A DNA stretch of 64,000 bases, from the NCBI RefSeq assembly GCF_000975035.1, contig NZ_BBRA01000001.1, positions 744,001-808,000 of the forward strand, given 5' to 3'. A model generated the notes under the pieces. That model saw only the letters and a list, made by a program, of their open reading frames with translations. It was not told the DNA's origin and ran no database searches. The position numbers and the translations under genes were made by a program. Shown in pieces: positions 30,301 through 46,620 of this stretch. How positions within the stretch are numbered: position 1 is the first letter of the stretch; each line of letters opens with the position of its first letter. This DNA is from Demequina flava (GTDB taxonomy: Bacteria; Actinomycetota; Actinomycetes; Actinomycetales; Demequinaceae).

Positions 30301-32415
30301 TTACTCGCCCCGGGTCTTGGCGATGATCTCGTCGGCTACAGCCTTCGGGACCTCCGCGTAGCTGTCGAACACCATCGAGTAGACGGCACGACCGGACGTC
30401 TTCGACCGGAGGTCGCCGACGTAGCCGAACATCTCCGACAACGGCACCAGCGCGTCAACCACCTTCACGCCGGACGCATCCGACATCTGGCGGATCTGGC
30501 CGCGACGGGAGTTGATGTCGCCGATCACGTCGCCCATGTACTCCTCGGGCGTGCGTACCTCAACGGCGAACACAGGCTCGAGCAGGACGGGCTTAGCGAT
30601 GCGCGAGGCCTCCTTGAAGGCCATCGAGCCGGCGATCTTGAACGCCATCTCCGAAGAGTCGACGTCGTGGTACTGACCGTCGAGCAGCGTTGCCTTGACG
30701 CCCACAACCGGGTATCCGGCCTGGATGCCCAGCTCCATCGACGCCTGGATACCAGCGTCGACCGACGGGATGTACTCACGCGGCACGCGACCACCGGTCA
30801 CGGCGTTCACGAACTCGTACTGGACCTCGGAGTCCGCGGGCAGCGGCTCGAGCGAGATCTGCACCTTCGCGAACTGGCCGGATCCACCGGTCTGCTTCTT
30901 GTGGGTGTAGTCGTACTTCTCGACCGTCTTGCGGATGGTCTCGCGGTACGCGACCTGCGGCTTACCAACGTTGGCGTCAACCTTGAACTCGCGACGCATA
31001 CGGTCCACGAGGATGTCGAGGTGGAGTTCGCCCATTCCGCCGATGACGGTCTGGCCGGTCTCGTCGTCCAAACGCACGCGGAAGGTGGGGTCCTCCTCGG
31101 CGAGCTTCTGGATAGCGGTCGACAGCTTCTCCTGGTCACCCTTGGTCTTGGGCTCAATGGCCACGTCGATCACGGGCTCGGGGAAGGTCATCGATTCCAG
31201 GATCACCTGGTGGTCAGGGTTGCACAGGGTGTCGCCCGTGGTGGTGTCCTTCAGACCGATGACCGCATAGATGTGGCCAGCGGAGATGGTCTCTACCGGG
31301 TTCTCCTTGTTGGCGTGCATCTGGAACAGCTTTCCGATGCGCTCCTTCTTGCCCTTCGTGGAGTTCACGATCTGCGCGCCGGTCTCGAGGTGACCCGAGT
31401 ACACGCGCACATAGGTGAGACGACCGAAGAAGGGGTGGGAGACAACCTTGAATGCCAGCGCGGAGAAGGGCTCCTCGGCGTCTGCGTGACGCTCGATCTG
31501 GATCTCTTCGTCCTTGGCGTCCACACCCTGAATGGCGGGAACGTCGAGGGGCGAGGGCAGGTAGTCGATGACTGCGTCGAGCATCGGCTGCACGCCACGG
31601 TTCTTGAAGGCCGAACCACACAGAACGGGGTAGGCCTCCGAGGCGGTCGTGAGCTTACGAATCGCGCCCTTGATCTCATCGATCGAGAGCTCTTCGCCGC
31701 CGAGGTACTTCTCAAGCAGCTCATCGTCGGTCTCAGCAACGGCCTCGAGCAGGGCAGCGCGGTATTCGTCCGCCTTGTCCTTGAGGTCCGCGGGGATCTC
31801 CGTGGTCTCGTACTCAGCACCCATGGTCACGTCGCCCTTGGCGTCGCCGGGCCAGACCTTGGCGTTCATCTCGACGAGGTCGATGATGCCCAGGAAGTCG
31901 TTCTCGGCACCGATCGGCAGCTGGATCACCAGCGGACGAGCACCAAGGCGCTTCACGATGGTCTCAACGGTGAAGTAGAAGTCCGCGCCGAGCTTGTCCA
32001 TCTTGTTGACGAAGCAGATGCGCGGGACGTCGTACTTGTCCGCCTGGCGCCACACGTTCTCCGACTGGGGCTCAACGCCCTCCTTGCCGTCGAACACGGC
32101 GACAGCACCGTCGAGGACGCGCAGCGAGCGCTCAACCTCAACCGTGAAGTCCACGTGACCGGGGGTGTCGATGATGTTGATCTGGTTCTTACCCCAGAAG
32201 CAGGTCACCGCGGCCGAGGTGATCGTAATGCCGCGCTCCTGCTCCTGCTCCATCCAGTCAGTCGTCGACGCGCCGTCGTGGGTTTCACCGATCTTGTAGT
32301 TCACACCTGTGTAGAACAGGATGCGCTCGGTGGTAGTGGTCTTGCCGGCGTCGATGTGCGCCATGATGCCGATGTTGCGGACCTTGTTGAGGTCCGTGAG
32401 CACGTCCTGTGCCAC
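30301..32415 (-). CDS. fusA: elongation factor G
   Basis: EF-G drives translocation and, with RRF, recycling. [31 protein letters not shown] and [10 protein letters not shown] are the G1, G3 and G4 motifs; domains II-V follow (e.g. [15 protein letters not shown]). 704 residues. It lies 42 bases downstream of rpsG in the str operon. Confidence 0.98.
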   Translation of the reverse strand: MAQDVLTDLNKVRNIGIMAHIDAGKTTTTERILFYTGVNYKIGETHDGASTTDWMEQEQERGITITSAAVTCFWGKNQINIIDTPGHVDFTVEVERSLRVLDGAVAVFDGKEGVEPQSENVWRQADKYDVPRICFVNKMDKLGADFYFTVETIVKRLGARPLVIQLPIGAENDFLGIIDLVEMNAKVWPGDAKGDVTMGAEYETTEIPADLKDKADEYRAALLEAVAETDDELLEKYLGGEELSIDEIKGAIRKLTTASEAYPVLCGSAFKNRGVQPMLDAVIDYLPSPLDVPAIQGVDAKDEEIQIERHADAEEPFSALAFKVVSHPFFGRLTYVRVYSGHLETGAQIVNSTKGKKERIGKLFQMHANKENPVETISAGHIYAVIGLKDTTTGDTLCNPDHQVILESMTFPEPVIDVAIEPKTKGDQEKLSTAIQKLAEEDPTFRVRLDDETGQTVIGGMGELHLDILVDRMRREFKVDANVGKPQVAYRETIRKTVEKYDYTHKKQTGGSGQFAKVQISLEPLPADSEVQYEFVNAVTGGRVPREYIPSVDAGIQASMELGIQAGYPVVGVKATLLDGQYHDVDSSEMAFKIAGSMAFKEASRIAKPVLLEPVFAVEVRTPEEYMGDVIGDINSRRGQIRQMSDASGVKVVDALVPLSEMFGYVGDLRSKTSGRAVYSMVFDSYAEVPKAVADEIIAKTRGE

Positions 32416-32457
32416 GAGTGGTTCTCCTTGGGTGTGTTCGGTCGAAAGGGCCTGCGA

Positions 32458-32928
32458 CTACCAGCGGTAGTGCGCGAACGCCTTGTTCGACTCGGCCATC
32501 TTGTGCATGTCCTCGCGACGCTTCACAGCGGCGCCAAGGCCGTTCGAGGCGTCGAGGATCTCGTTCATCAGACGCTCGGTCATGGTCTTCTCACGACGTG
32601 CGCGTGAGAAGTCGACGAGCCAGCGCAGGGCGAGCGTGGTGGAACGCGCAGGGCGCACGTCAACCGGAACCTGGTAGGTCGCGCCACCAACACGGCGGCT
32701 GCGGACCTCGAGGGCGGGACGAATGTTCTCCAGCGCGCGCTTGAGCACGACGACGGGGTCCTGACCGGACTTTTCGGCAACGCCCTCGAGCGCGCCGTAA
32801 ACGATCGCCTCTGCGGTCGACTTCTTGCCATCAAGCAGCGTCTTGTTGATCAGCTGCGTGACAACGGTCGCACCGTAGACGGGGTCGTTGATGATGGGCC
32901 GCTTAGGGGCCGGTCCCTTACGAGGCAT
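32458..32928 (-). CDS. rpsG: 30S ribosomal protein S7
   Basis: S7 nucleates the 30S head. [20 protein letters not shown] and [20 protein letters not shown] are diagnostic; 156 residues. The ATG overlaps the rpsL stop by one base (TAATG). Confidence 0.98.
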   Translation of the reverse strand: MPRKGPAPKRPIINDPVYGATVVTQLINKTLLDGKKSTAEAIVYGALEGVAEKSGQDPVVVLKRALENIRPALEVRSRRVGGATYQVPVDVRPARSTTLALRWLVDFSRARREKTMTERLMNEILDASNGLGAAVKRREDMHKMAESNKAFAHYRW

Positions 32929-33302
32929 TACTTCTTCTCCCTCTTCGCGCCGTAACGGCTGCGAGCCTGCTGGCGGCCCTTGACACCCTGGGTGTCAAGC
33001 GATCCGCGGACAATCTTGTAGCGAACACCGGGGAGGTCCTTCACACGGCCACCGCGCACGAGCACGATCGAGTGCTCCTGCAAGTTGTGACCCTCACCGG
33101 GGATGTAGGCCGTGACCTCGATGCCACTGGACAGGCGGACACGTGCCACCTTGCGCAGAGCGGAGTTCGGCTTCTTAGGGGTCGTCGTGTAGACGCGCGT
33201 GCACACGCCGCGACGCTGGGGGCTTGACTTAAGCGCCGGGGTCTTGGTCTTGCCCGGCTTGTCTTGCCGGCCCTTCCGAACCAGCTGCTGAATCGTAGGC
33301 AC
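32928..33302 (-). CDS. rpsL: 30S ribosomal protein S12
   Basis: S12 monitors decoding. (M)[20 protein letters not shown] starts the protein and [19 protein letters not shown] carries the Lys-Lys-Pro streptomycin-sensitive form. I use the GTG at 33302 with GGAGAAG upstream, giving the family length of 124 residues; longer frames run into the promoter. Confidence 0.97.
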   Translation of the reverse strand: MPTIQQLVRKGRQDKPGKTKTPALKSSPQRRGVCTRVYTTTPKKPNSALRKVARVRLSSGIEVTAYIPGEGHNLQEHSIVLVRGGRVKDLPGVRYKIVRGSLDTQGVKGRQQARSRYGAKREKK

Positions 33303-33432
33303 TACTTCTCCGTTTGGTCGTTGGACTAAAACTCGTGGTGGTGCGACCCCCGCGCCCGGGCGTGTCGCTCCTGTGGTGAGCGCACCCGAAAGGGGCACAC
33401 TAGAAGGCCCGACGGTGCGGGCACGAGTATCA

Positions 33433-33461
33433 ACAATACTCGCCACACGCCCTTGCGTCAA
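33433..33461 (-). promoter_or_regulatory. str operon (rpsL-rpsG-fusA) promoter
   Basis: TTGACG (33456-33461) and TATTGT (33433-33438) are exactly 17 bases apart on the minus strand, with an AT-rich start region. Transcription would begin near 33426, leaving a leader of about 125 bases before rpsL. The remainder of the divergent gap 33303-33644 shows no gene. Confidence 0.82.
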
Positions 33462-33644
33462 AGCGAATCTCTTGGCGGGCGTGGTATGGCACTTCCGCGG
33501 TGGACTCCACCGTCGTGGACCCTCCACCATACCTGGATCATCGCCTCTACGCGAGGACCTCTGTCCTAGGCGGGGGAAGCCAGGCGTGTGGCGACCTACA
33601 ATGGGCACGTTCAGACGATTGCCAACGCGGGGAGGGGGGCTGAG

Positions 33645-34583
33645 ATGGCGACCCCTCCGGGATGGTATCCCTCCCACTCCGGCGTTCCCGGCGAGTTGCG
33701 CCAGTGGGACGGCGAGCACTGGACCGCAGACTTCGATCCTCCGCGACCGTTCCTCGAAGCTGACCTGTGGACTCCCCCACCAGCACGCGTGTCAGACCCT
33801 GCTTTGCAGGATGCTCCCCCGGCGACAGCGCCGCCACTTCCCAGGCCGGCTGCGTCGGGCGCCGCGCTGAGTCCCCGCTCCGACCTGCCGCAGCCACCTC
33901 GCGACCGCGCGACGCCGTCGATCGCGCGTCGATGGGGAGGACTGATTGTGGGGGCCTTCGCTGCCGTCGCTTTGTGGGCTGGGCTGGGAGTGATCACCGA
34001 CGGCGGCGCCGGAATACCGCCTGCCAGTGCGCGGGCCATGCTCGACGTGTCCACGACGGTGCCGGCCGATCTCGAATCGAGCGACCTGGACTCTGCGGAG
34101 GCGTTCGCCGCCTCGCTACCTCGCACCCGCGACAACGAGGGGTCCTACGTCACCACAGCCGCGACGATGGCCGATGCCTTCAGCTCTGAACTGCGCTGGC
34201 ACGAGTACGCGAGCTATGGGCTATGCAGCACTGGCGATCACGGTGATGCCGAGTTTGTCCTCGCGGCATACTGCCCGCTCGATCCCGGCACAGTACTGCT
34301 GAACTCCTCGAACAGCTCGTATCCGGACTTCCTTTACTACGAGGCCTTCGTGTCTGTGGTCGCCCACGAGTTGGCACACAAAATCATCGACAGTCGCTGC
34401 GGCTCGACCGACCCTGGCATCGAGGGTGTGCACTACGAGGGCCTGACGAACTCCTATGCCGTGGCATTCCTCGGCGCTTCCCGGACAGACCTCGCGGTCA
34501 CCATGGACGGATTCGAGGAATACCAGATGACGTCCGCCTCCGACGCTGCGGCGCAACGCGTCAACCAAGGCGACTGCTCCTAG
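33645..34583 (+). CDS. DUF2510 membrane protein with an HExxH metallopeptidase-like domain
   Basis: I recognise domains rather than a named protein. Residues 4-30 are a DUF2510 head ([20 protein letters not shown] with trailing HWTADFD). A Pro/Ala-rich linker leads to one membrane helix at about 97-117. The extracellular part carries HELAH at 241-245 and a glutamate at 265 in [10 protein letters not shown], the layout of a gluzincin-type zinc peptidase, plus four cysteines (194, 210, 252, 311). Start ATG 33645 has GGGGAGG upstream; TACAAT at 33597-33602 is a likely -10. It is the only plus gene between the str operon and rpoC. Confidence 0.8.
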   Translation: MATPPGWYPSHSGVPGELRQWDGEHWTADFDPPRPFLEADLWTPPPARVSDPALQDAPPATAPPLPRPAASGAALSPRSDLPQPPRDRATPSIARRWGGLIVGAFAAVALWAGLGVITDGGAGIPPASARAMLDVSTTVPADLESSDLDSAEAFAASLPRTRDNEGSYVTTAATMADAFSSELRWHEYASYGLCSTGDHGDAEFVLAAYCPLDPGTVLLNSSNSSYPDFLYYEAFVSVVAHELAHKIIDSRCGSTDPGIEGVHYEGLTNSYAVAFLGASRTDLAVTMDGFEEYQMTSASDAAAQRVNQGDCS

Positions 34584-34596
34584 CCCACGGATCCCA

Positions 34597-34606
34597 GCAT
34601 CGGCCC
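34597..34606. repeat. dispersed GGGCCGATGC word (reverse copy)
   Basis: CCCAGCATCGGCCCG just after the DUF2510 gene stop and before the rpoC terminator; exact core. Confidence 0.75.
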
Positions 34607-34646
34607 GCTGCAGAGGCCGACACCCCTGGCACAGCGCCCACAACGC

Positions 34647-34686
34647 AACAAGCCCGGCCCCACCGTGAGGTGGAACCGGGCTTGTT
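34647..34686. terminator. bidirectional terminator, DUF2510 gene/rpoC
   Basis: AACAAGCCCGG and CCGGGCTTGTT form an 11-bp stem with an inner CCACC/GGTGG pairing, between two convergent genes. Short T tracts on either side fit use in both directions. Confidence 0.8.
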
Positions 34687-34698
34687 GGCTAGACGCGG

Positions 34699-38574
<3,876 letters not shown>

Positions 38575-38592
38575 TTATTGAGACGCCTACTT

Positions 38593-42069
<3,477 letters not shown>

Positions 42070-42210
42070 GGGCGGGTCCTTCCCTTTGAAGAGCGTGCGT
42101 GTCACGTGTCACAAGCCGCGGCTCCACCGGATCCTGGGGCCAAGCCGCTACGGAGCGGTGGCGCGCCAGGTAGGCATCTGAGGGCAGGGCAATAGACAGC
42201 GCAAAGCAAG

Positions 42211-42239
42211 AGCCTACTCGGGCGCGCGGAAAAAGTCCA
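42211..42239 (-). promoter_or_regulatory. rpoBC promoter
   Basis: TGGACT (42234-42239) and TAGGCT (42211-42216), minus strand, are 17 bases apart and lie about 140 bases before rpoB. This gives rpoBC its own start apart from rplJL, whose terminator lies upstream at 42382-42417. Confidence 0.65.
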
Positions 42240-42259
42240 GTCGCGCAAGTCGCCGCGCC

Positions 42260-42269
42260 GGGCCGATGC
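42260..42269. repeat. dispersed GGGCCGATGC word
   Basis: CGGGCCGATGCGAC just upstream of the rpoBC -35; exact core followed by G rather than TSGGG. Confidence 0.6.
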
Positions 42270-42337
42270 GACATCGTCATCCAGCCCGCGTTGCTACCGC
42301 TTGAACACGAGGATACCCCCTCCCCTGACGCACCCCA

Positions 42338-42354
42338 AGCATCGGCCCGATGCT
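42338..42354. repeat. two overlapping dispersed words forming a palindrome
   Basis: AGCATCGGCCCGATGCT reads the word in both directions around one centre, a nearly perfect 17-base palindrome between the rpoBC promoter and the rplL terminator. The forward core (GCATCGGCCC) occupies 42339-42348. Confidence 0.75.
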
Positions 42355-42381
42355 GTGGAGAATTTCGTACCCGGGAACGGC

Positions 42382-42417
42382 AAAAGCCGGGCTGCCCCGA
42401 AGGGCAACCCGGCTTTT
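42382..42417 (-). terminator. rplJ-rplL terminator
   Basis: AAAAGCCGGG and CCCGGCTTTT form a 10-bp stem with an inner GCCC-cgaa-GGGC arm, just after rplL. The minus-strand arm ends in TTTT. Confidence 0.85.
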
Positions 42418-42435
42418 GAGAACCGAAAAGTCGAG

Positions 42436-42819
42436 TTACTTGAGCTCGACGGTGGCGCCGGCAGCCTCGAGCTGCTCCTTGGCCTTCTCAGCGTCTTCCT
42501 TCTTGGCACCCTCGAGGACGGGCTTGGGAGCCTCGTCAACCAGAGCCTTGGCCTCACCGAGGCCGAGCGACGTGAGCGCGCGCACCTCCTTGATGACCTG
42601 GATCTTCTTGTCGCCGACCGAGGCGAGGATGACGTCGAACTCGTCCTTCTCTTCCTCGGCAGGGGCAGCGTCGCCAGCGGGGCCAGCAACAGCAACGGCG
42701 GCCGGAGCGGCTGCGGTGACGTCGAAGGTCTCCTCGAAGGCCTTCACGAACTCGGAGAGCTCGATGAGGGTGAGGTCCTTGAACTGCTCGATGAGCTCTT
42801 CGGTGGTGAGCTTAGCCAT
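42436..42819 (-). CDS. rplL: 50S ribosomal protein L7/L12
   Basis: L7/L12 forms the stalk that recruits translation factors. The N-terminal dimerisation domain ([20 protein letters not shown]), an Ala-rich hinge and the C-terminal domain ([20 protein letters not shown]) are present; 127 residues. It follows rplJ by 65 bases. Confidence 0.98.
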   Translation of the reverse strand: MAKLTTEELIEQFKDLTLIELSEFVKAFEETFDVTAAAPAAVAVAGPAGDAAPAEEEKDEFDVILASVGDKKIQVIKEVRALTSLGLGEAKALVDEAPKPVLEGAKKEDAEKAKEQLEAAGATVELK

Positions 42820-42884
42820 GATGTGTTTCCTTACGTTTTATCTGCGTGTAATGCAGGTTCTTGCGATGGGGGGTGACGTTGCGG

Positions 42885-43406
42885 TTAGGCAGCGTCTTCC
42901 TGCTTGGCACGCAGGGCGTCTGCGGCACGCGCTGCCTTCGACAGCGGAGCCTGGAACATGTATGCAGCGTTGACGAGCGATGCCTGCATGGCACCTGCCG
43001 CCTTCGCGAGCAGCACTTCGCGGGACTCGAGGTCTGCGAGCTTGTTGATGAGCTCGGCGGAGATTGCATTACCTTCGAGGACGCCGCCCTTGATGACGAG
43101 CGCCTCGTTGGCCTTGCTGAACTCCTTCAGAGCCTTTGCAGCCTCCACCGGGTCACCGGTGATGAATGCAATAGCCGTGGGGCCTACGAAGAGGTCGTCA
43201 ATACCCTCTACGCCGGCTTCCTTGGCCGCGAGCGCCGTCAGAGTGTTCTTCGCAACCCGGTAGGTTGCGGCGCCGCTGAGCTTTCCGCGCAGCTCAGCGA
43301 GCTGGGGTACGGAAAGGCCGCGGTACTCGGTGACTACGACAGCGTTGGCTTCACGGAATCGTGCCGTGATCTCCTCAACTGCCGCCACCTTGTCTGGCGT
43401 CGCCAT
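42885..43406 (-). CDS. rplJ: 50S ribosomal protein L10
   Basis: L10 anchors the L7/L12 dimers. [20 protein letters not shown] at the N-terminus and [20 protein letters not shown] are family motifs; 173 residues. It has its own promoter (43645-43674) and leader. Confidence 0.97.
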   Translation of the reverse strand: MATPDKVAAVEEITARFREANAVVVTEYRGLSVPQLAELRGKLSGAATYRVAKNTLTALAAKEAGVEGIDDLFVGPTAIAFITGDPVEAAKALKEFSKANEALVIKGGVLEGNAISAELINKLADLESREVLLAKAAGAMQASLVNAAYMFQAPLSKAARAADALRAKQEDAA

Positions 43407-43468
43407 AGTTGTCCTTCCTTTGGGTGACCGTCGGCGCCTCCTTGCGGAGACGGCCTGCCCCGGACAAC

Positions 43469-43493
43469 GAAAAAGCCCCGCGTAGGCGGGGCT
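43469..43493 (-). terminator. rplJ leader attenuator
   Basis: On the minus strand AGCCCCGC and GCGGGGCT (4-base loop) are followed directly by TTTTTCG, a textbook intrinsic terminator, 63 bases before rplJ. Its place inside the leader fits L10-controlled attenuation; CCGTC/GACGG nearer to rplJ could form a competing hairpin. Confidence 0.8.
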
Positions 43494-43640
43494 GAAGAGC
43501 TACATCCGGGCTTGTCGCACGGCACTGGGCCGATGCTGGGGCTCCGATGAGCGTTCAATCTCTCCTACGCTGGCCTCCGCTGAGCGGGACTTCGGTCGGA
43601 TTCAGTTTCCTGAAGCCGATGACCGGCGGTCTTGGGCAAA
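43494..43640 (-). ncRNA. rplJ 5' leader, probable L10-binding RNA
   Basis: This stretch of about 145 bases lies between the predicted rplJ start site (near 43638) and the attenuator. The minus strand contains GACCGAAGTCCCGC followed by GCGGAGGCCAGCG and AGGAGAG, which fits the structured L10(L12)4 leader expected here. A dispersed GGGCCGATGC word is embedded at 43527-43536. Confidence 0.5.
43527..43536. repeat. dispersed GGGCCGATGC word
   Basis: TGGGCCGATGCTGGGGC within the rplJ leader; exact core, with the GGGGC extension. Confidence 0.75.
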
Positions 43641-43644
43641 GAAC

Positions 43645-43674
43645 AGTGTACGGCCTGAGGCGAGCAATGCGCAA
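43645..43674 (-). promoter_or_regulatory. rplJ-rplL promoter
   Basis: TTGCGC (43669-43674) and TACACT (43645-43650) are 18 bases apart on the minus strand, about 240 bases before rplJ. Confidence 0.7.
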
Positions 43675-43684
43675 ACTGAAGCCA

Positions 43685-43694
43685 GCATCGGCCC
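43685..43694. repeat. dispersed GGGCCGATGC word (reverse copy)
   Basis: CCAGCATCGGCCCTA upstream of the rplJ promoter; it faces the copy at 43527-43536 in the opposite orientation. Confidence 0.75.
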
Positions 43695-43720
43695 TACTGC
43701 TGTGTCAGCCACCCCTCGAC

Positions 43721-43778
43721 CCCAGTAGGCATCTGGTGTCACTTTCGCCGGGGAAAGTGACACCAGATGCCTACTGGG
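43721..43778. repeat. 26-bp perfect palindrome, rplA-rplJ gap
   Basis: Arms 43721-43746 and 43753-43778 are perfectly complementary over 26 bases (starting CCCAGTAGGCATCTGGTGTC) around a 6-base GCCGGG loop. No gene lies in the 488-base gap; the arms are much longer than a normal terminator. Confidence 0.8.
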
Positions 43779-43836
43779 GGGCCGGTGCCGGGAGCAGCGC
43801 CTCGTGGGTTCGTGTGAAGGACGGCCCAGACGCACG

Positions 43837-43866
43837 AAGGCCCGGCACCTTGCGGTACCGGGCCTT
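43837..43866 (-). terminator. rplK-rplA terminator
   Basis: AAGGCCCGGCACC and GGTACCGGGCCTT pair over 13 bases with one mismatch and a 4-base loop, 28 bases after the rplA stop. The following U tract is short. Confidence 0.75.
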
Positions 43867-43894
43867 ACGCGTTGCTGAAAGTGTCAGCCAGACT

Positions 43895-44593
43895 CTACGC
43901 CTCGGGCTTCGCGGTGGCGTCCACGGGGATGCCGGGACCCTGCGCAGCGGAGATGGCGGTCTTGATGATGTAGCGACCCTTCGAAGCCGAAGGCTTCACA
44001 CGCTGGATCTCGTCAAGGACGGCCTGGAAGTTCTCGAGCAGCTTCTCGTCGCCAAACGATGCCTTGCCCAGCACGGTGTGCAGGTTGGCGTGCTTGTCGA
44101 CGCGGAACTCGATCTTTCCGCCCTTGATGTCCGAGACAGCCTTGGTCACGTCCATCGTCACGGTGCCGGTCTTGGGGTTCGGCATGAGGCCGCGAGGACC
44201 CAGAACCTTACCCAGACGACCGACCTTGCCCATCAGGTCAGGGGTAGCAACAACGGCGTCAAAGTCCTGACGGCCTTCCTGCACCTCTGCGATGAGCTCG
44301 TCGCCACCGACGATGTCGGCGCCGGCGGCCTTGGCGGCCTCCGCCTTGTCACCGTTGGCAAAGACCAGGACCCGAGCGGTCTTGCCGGTGCCGTGAGGCA
44401 GGATGACGGTGGAACGGACAGCCTGGTCCGCGTGACGGGGGTCAACGCCGAGCTTGAACACGACGTCGATGGTCGAGTCGGTGTTCTTGGAGGACGTCTT
44501 CTGAGCGAGACGCACGGCCTCGATCGGAGTGTAGAGCTGGTTACGGTCGACGAGCTGTGCTGCGTCGCTGTAAGCCTTGGAGCGCTTAGTCAT
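43895..44593 (-). CDS. rplA: 50S ribosomal protein L1
   Basis: L1 moves the E-site tRNA stalk and represses its own operon in E. coli. [40 protein letters not shown] and [20 protein letters not shown] are diagnostic; 232 residues. It lies 68 bases after rplK. Confidence 0.97.
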   Translation of the reverse strand: MTKRSKAYSDAAQLVDRNQLYTPIEAVRLAQKTSSKNTDSTIDVVFKLGVDPRHADQAVRSTVILPHGTGKTARVLVFANGDKAEAAKAAGADIVGGDELIAEVQEGRQDFDAVVATPDLMGKVGRLGKVLGPRGLMPNPKTGTVTMDVTKAVSDIKGGKIEFRVDKHANLHTVLGKASFGDEKLLENFQAVLDEIQRVKPSASKGRYIIKTAISAAQGPGIPVDATAKPEA

Positions 44594-44661
44594 CTGCTTT
44601 TTCCTTTGCAGTCGTGGTGGCGGGTCAGCGCGACCCCTCCCACTGAATGAATTGAGTGGTC

Positions 44662-45093
44662 TTAGGAGACCGTGATGCCCATGGAACGGGCGGTGCCGGC
44701 GATGATCTTCGCTGCGGCGTCGATGTCGTTGGCGTTCAGATCAGCCATCTTCTGCTCCGCGATCTCACGAACCTGCGCCTCGGTAATCGAGCCGACCTTG
44801 TCCGTGTGCGGAACGCCAGAACCCTTCTTGACGCCGGCTGCCTTCTTGATCAGCTCAGCGGCGGGAGGGGTCTTGGTGATGAACGTGAACGAGCGGTCTT
44901 CGTAGACCGTGATTTCCACGGGGATCACATTGCCACGCTGCGACTCAGTAGCCGCGTTGTAGGCCTTGCAGAACTCCATGATGTTCACGCCGTGCTGACC
45001 CAATGCGGGTCCAACCGGCGGTGCCGGGTTTGCGGCGCCGGCCTGGATCTGAAGCTTGATCAGACCAGCGACCTTCTTCTTAGGGGCTGCCAT
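44662..45093 (-). CDS. rplK: 50S ribosomal protein L11
   Basis: L11 belongs to the GTPase-associated centre and the stringent-response trigger. [20 protein letters not shown] and the C-terminal [13 protein letters not shown] end are diagnostic; 143 residues. Confidence 0.97.
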   Translation of the reverse strand: MAAPKKKVAGLIKLQIQAGAANPAPPVGPALGQHGVNIMEFCKAYNAATESQRGNVIPVEITVYEDRSFTFITKTPPAAELIKKAAGVKKGSGVPHTDKVGSITEAQVREIAEQKMADLNANDIDAAAKIIAGTARSMGITVS

Positions 45094-45150
45094 GTTTCGG
45101 GTCCTTCTATTGCTTGGGGCGGCTGGCGCCGCCGGATGTGCTGACGAGGA

Positions 45151-45936
45151 TCAGATCTTTGTGACCTGGTTGAACGCCAGCTCGACCGGGGTCTCCCGGC
45201 CGAAGATGGAGACGAGAACCTGGAGCTTCTGGGACTCAGCAGAGATCTCGGAAATCGTGCCGGGCAGGGTCGCGAACGGCCCGTCGACAACGGTGATCGA
45301 CTCGCCGACTTCAAAGTCGACCTCGATCTTGGGCTTGGCGGTACCGCTCTGAGCGTCATCTTCAGCGAGGTCGGCCTCAGCCTCAGGCGTGGCCATCATC
45401 GAGTAGACCTCGTCGGGCGTCAGCGGCACGGGCTGGTGAGCGTGGCCCACGAAGCCGGTCACACCAGGCGTGTTGCGCACGGTGCCCCAGGACTCGTCCG
45501 TAAGGTCCATGCGGACCAGAACATATCCGGGCATACGCACACGCGTGATCAGCTTGCGCTGACCATTCTTGATCTCGGAGACCTCCTCCATAGGAACCTC
45601 GACCTGGAAGATGGTGTCTTCCTGGTGCAGGCTCTCGCGGCGGTGCTCGATGGACTGCTTCACGCGCTTCTCATGACCCGAGTAGCTGTGAATGACGTAC
45701 CAGTCACCCTCCTGCATGCGCAGCTGGGCTTTGAACTCCTCGATCGGGTCCACGACGGGCTCCGCGATCTCTTCTGCCTCGACAGCGTCAGCCTCAGGCT
45801 CTTCGCCCTCGGGTGCGTCCGAGGGAACGGTGTCGTCGTCAGAGGTCACCACCGCGTCAGCGGGGGCGTCACTCAGCGCCGCCTCGTCAACGGCGGGAAC
45901 GGTGTCCTCCACCGAGTCGAGCTTGTCGTCACTCAC
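45151..45936 (-). CDS. nusG: transcription elongation factor NusG with acidic N-terminal extension
   Basis: NusG couples RNA polymerase to Rho or the ribosome. The NGN domain starts near residue 78 ([20 protein letters not shown]) and the KOW domain is at the C-terminus ([19 protein letters not shown]). Residues 1-77 form an Asp/Glu/Ala-rich extension, typical of actinobacteria. The start is GTG with AAGGAG upstream. It follows secE by 31 bases. Confidence 0.97.
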   Translation of the reverse strand: MSDDKLDSVEDTVPAVDEAALSDAPADAVVTSDDDTVPSDAPEGEEPEADAVEAEEIAEPVVDPIEEFKAQLRMQEGDWYVIHSYSGHEKRVKQSIEHRRESLHQEDTIFQVEVPMEEVSEIKNGQRKLITRVRMPGYVLVRMDLTDESWGTVRNTPGVTGFVGHAHQPVPLTPDEVYSMMATPEAEADLAEDDAQSGTAKPKIEVDFEVGESITVVDGPFATLPGTISEISAESQKLQVLVSIFGRETPVELAFNQVTKI

Positions 45937-45967
45937 CAGTCATCACTCCTTGTAGCGTCGGACGGCG

Positions 45968-46225
45968 TCAGCCGCCGAAGACCATCGACGAAAGCCAGCC
46001 GAACGCAATGTCCAGCGCGAACACAATCACCATCATTACGGCGACAAATCCCAGCACGATCCAGACGTACTGAATCCACTCTTCGCGCGACGGCGTCACG
46101 ACTCGCTTGAGTTCCGAGATCACCTGACGCACGAACAGCGCGATGCGTCCGAAGATGTTCCGACCCTCGCGGGATTCGTGCCGCGGGTCGTTCTCTCCGG
46201 AATCCGTCACGGCAGATTCACTCAC
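45968..46225 (-). CDS. secE: Sec translocon subunit SecE
   Basis: SecE clamps SecY. The 85-residue protein has an acidic head, the amphipathic VRQVISELKRVVTPSREEW segment and one membrane helix (IQYVWIVLGFVAVMMVIVFA). I use GTG 46225 with AAAGGA upstream; the longer frame to 46309 would run into tRNA-Trp. Confidence 0.95.
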   Translation of the reverse strand: MSESAVTDSGENDPRHESREGRNIFGRIALFVRQVISELKRVVTPSREEWIQYVWIVLGFVAVMMVIVFALDIAFGWLSSMVFGG

Positions 46226-46282
46226 CAGGAAGTCCTTTGCTCGGAATAGGGGATTTCTTGCGCACGCGGCTTCCCGCGTCAG

Positions 46283-46355
46283 CAGGGTAGGAGGGACTCG
46301 AACCCCCAACCGTCGGTTTTGGAGACCGATGCGCTACCAATTGCGCCACTACCCT
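46283..46355 (-). tRNA. trpT: tRNA-Trp (anticodon CCA)
   Basis: A 73-base cloverleaf on the minus strand with a 7-bp acceptor stem (AGGGTAG/CTACCCT), anticodon loop CTCCAAA with CCA, T-loop TTCGAGT and a G discriminator. CCA is not encoded. It stands just upstream of secE, the usual actinobacterial order. Confidence 0.95.
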
Positions 46356-46584
46356 TTGGAGGCGGTTGGACCTCCGTGACTCTTGACCACATTCATGACG
46401 ATCCGCACCGGGGCGCGATTCATCATGACGGTTGTCAATCGCCGAACTGCAATAGTACGGGTTTGGTGACCGAAAAGCGAACCCGTGCTCGGAGACCTCC
46501 GGCAAGGACAGCTCTGGCCCGCGACCGGACTGCCTCCACCCTAGGGCCTCCCTGTCTCCGCGCGAACCGCCAGGCCTTGAGGCG

Positions 46585-46613
46585 GTGACCCGCGCCCGCG
46601 CACGTGGAACAAT
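46585..46613 (+). promoter_or_regulatory. aminotransferase promoter
   Basis: GTGACC (46585-46590) and AACAAT (46608-46613) are 17 bases apart, and AACAAT lies seven bases before the ATG, which suggests a leaderless transcript. The 46356-46584 gap shows nothing else clear beyond a TTGACA (46433-46438, minus) that may serve tRNA-Trp. Confidence 0.55.
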
Positions 46614-46620
46614 GACGGGC

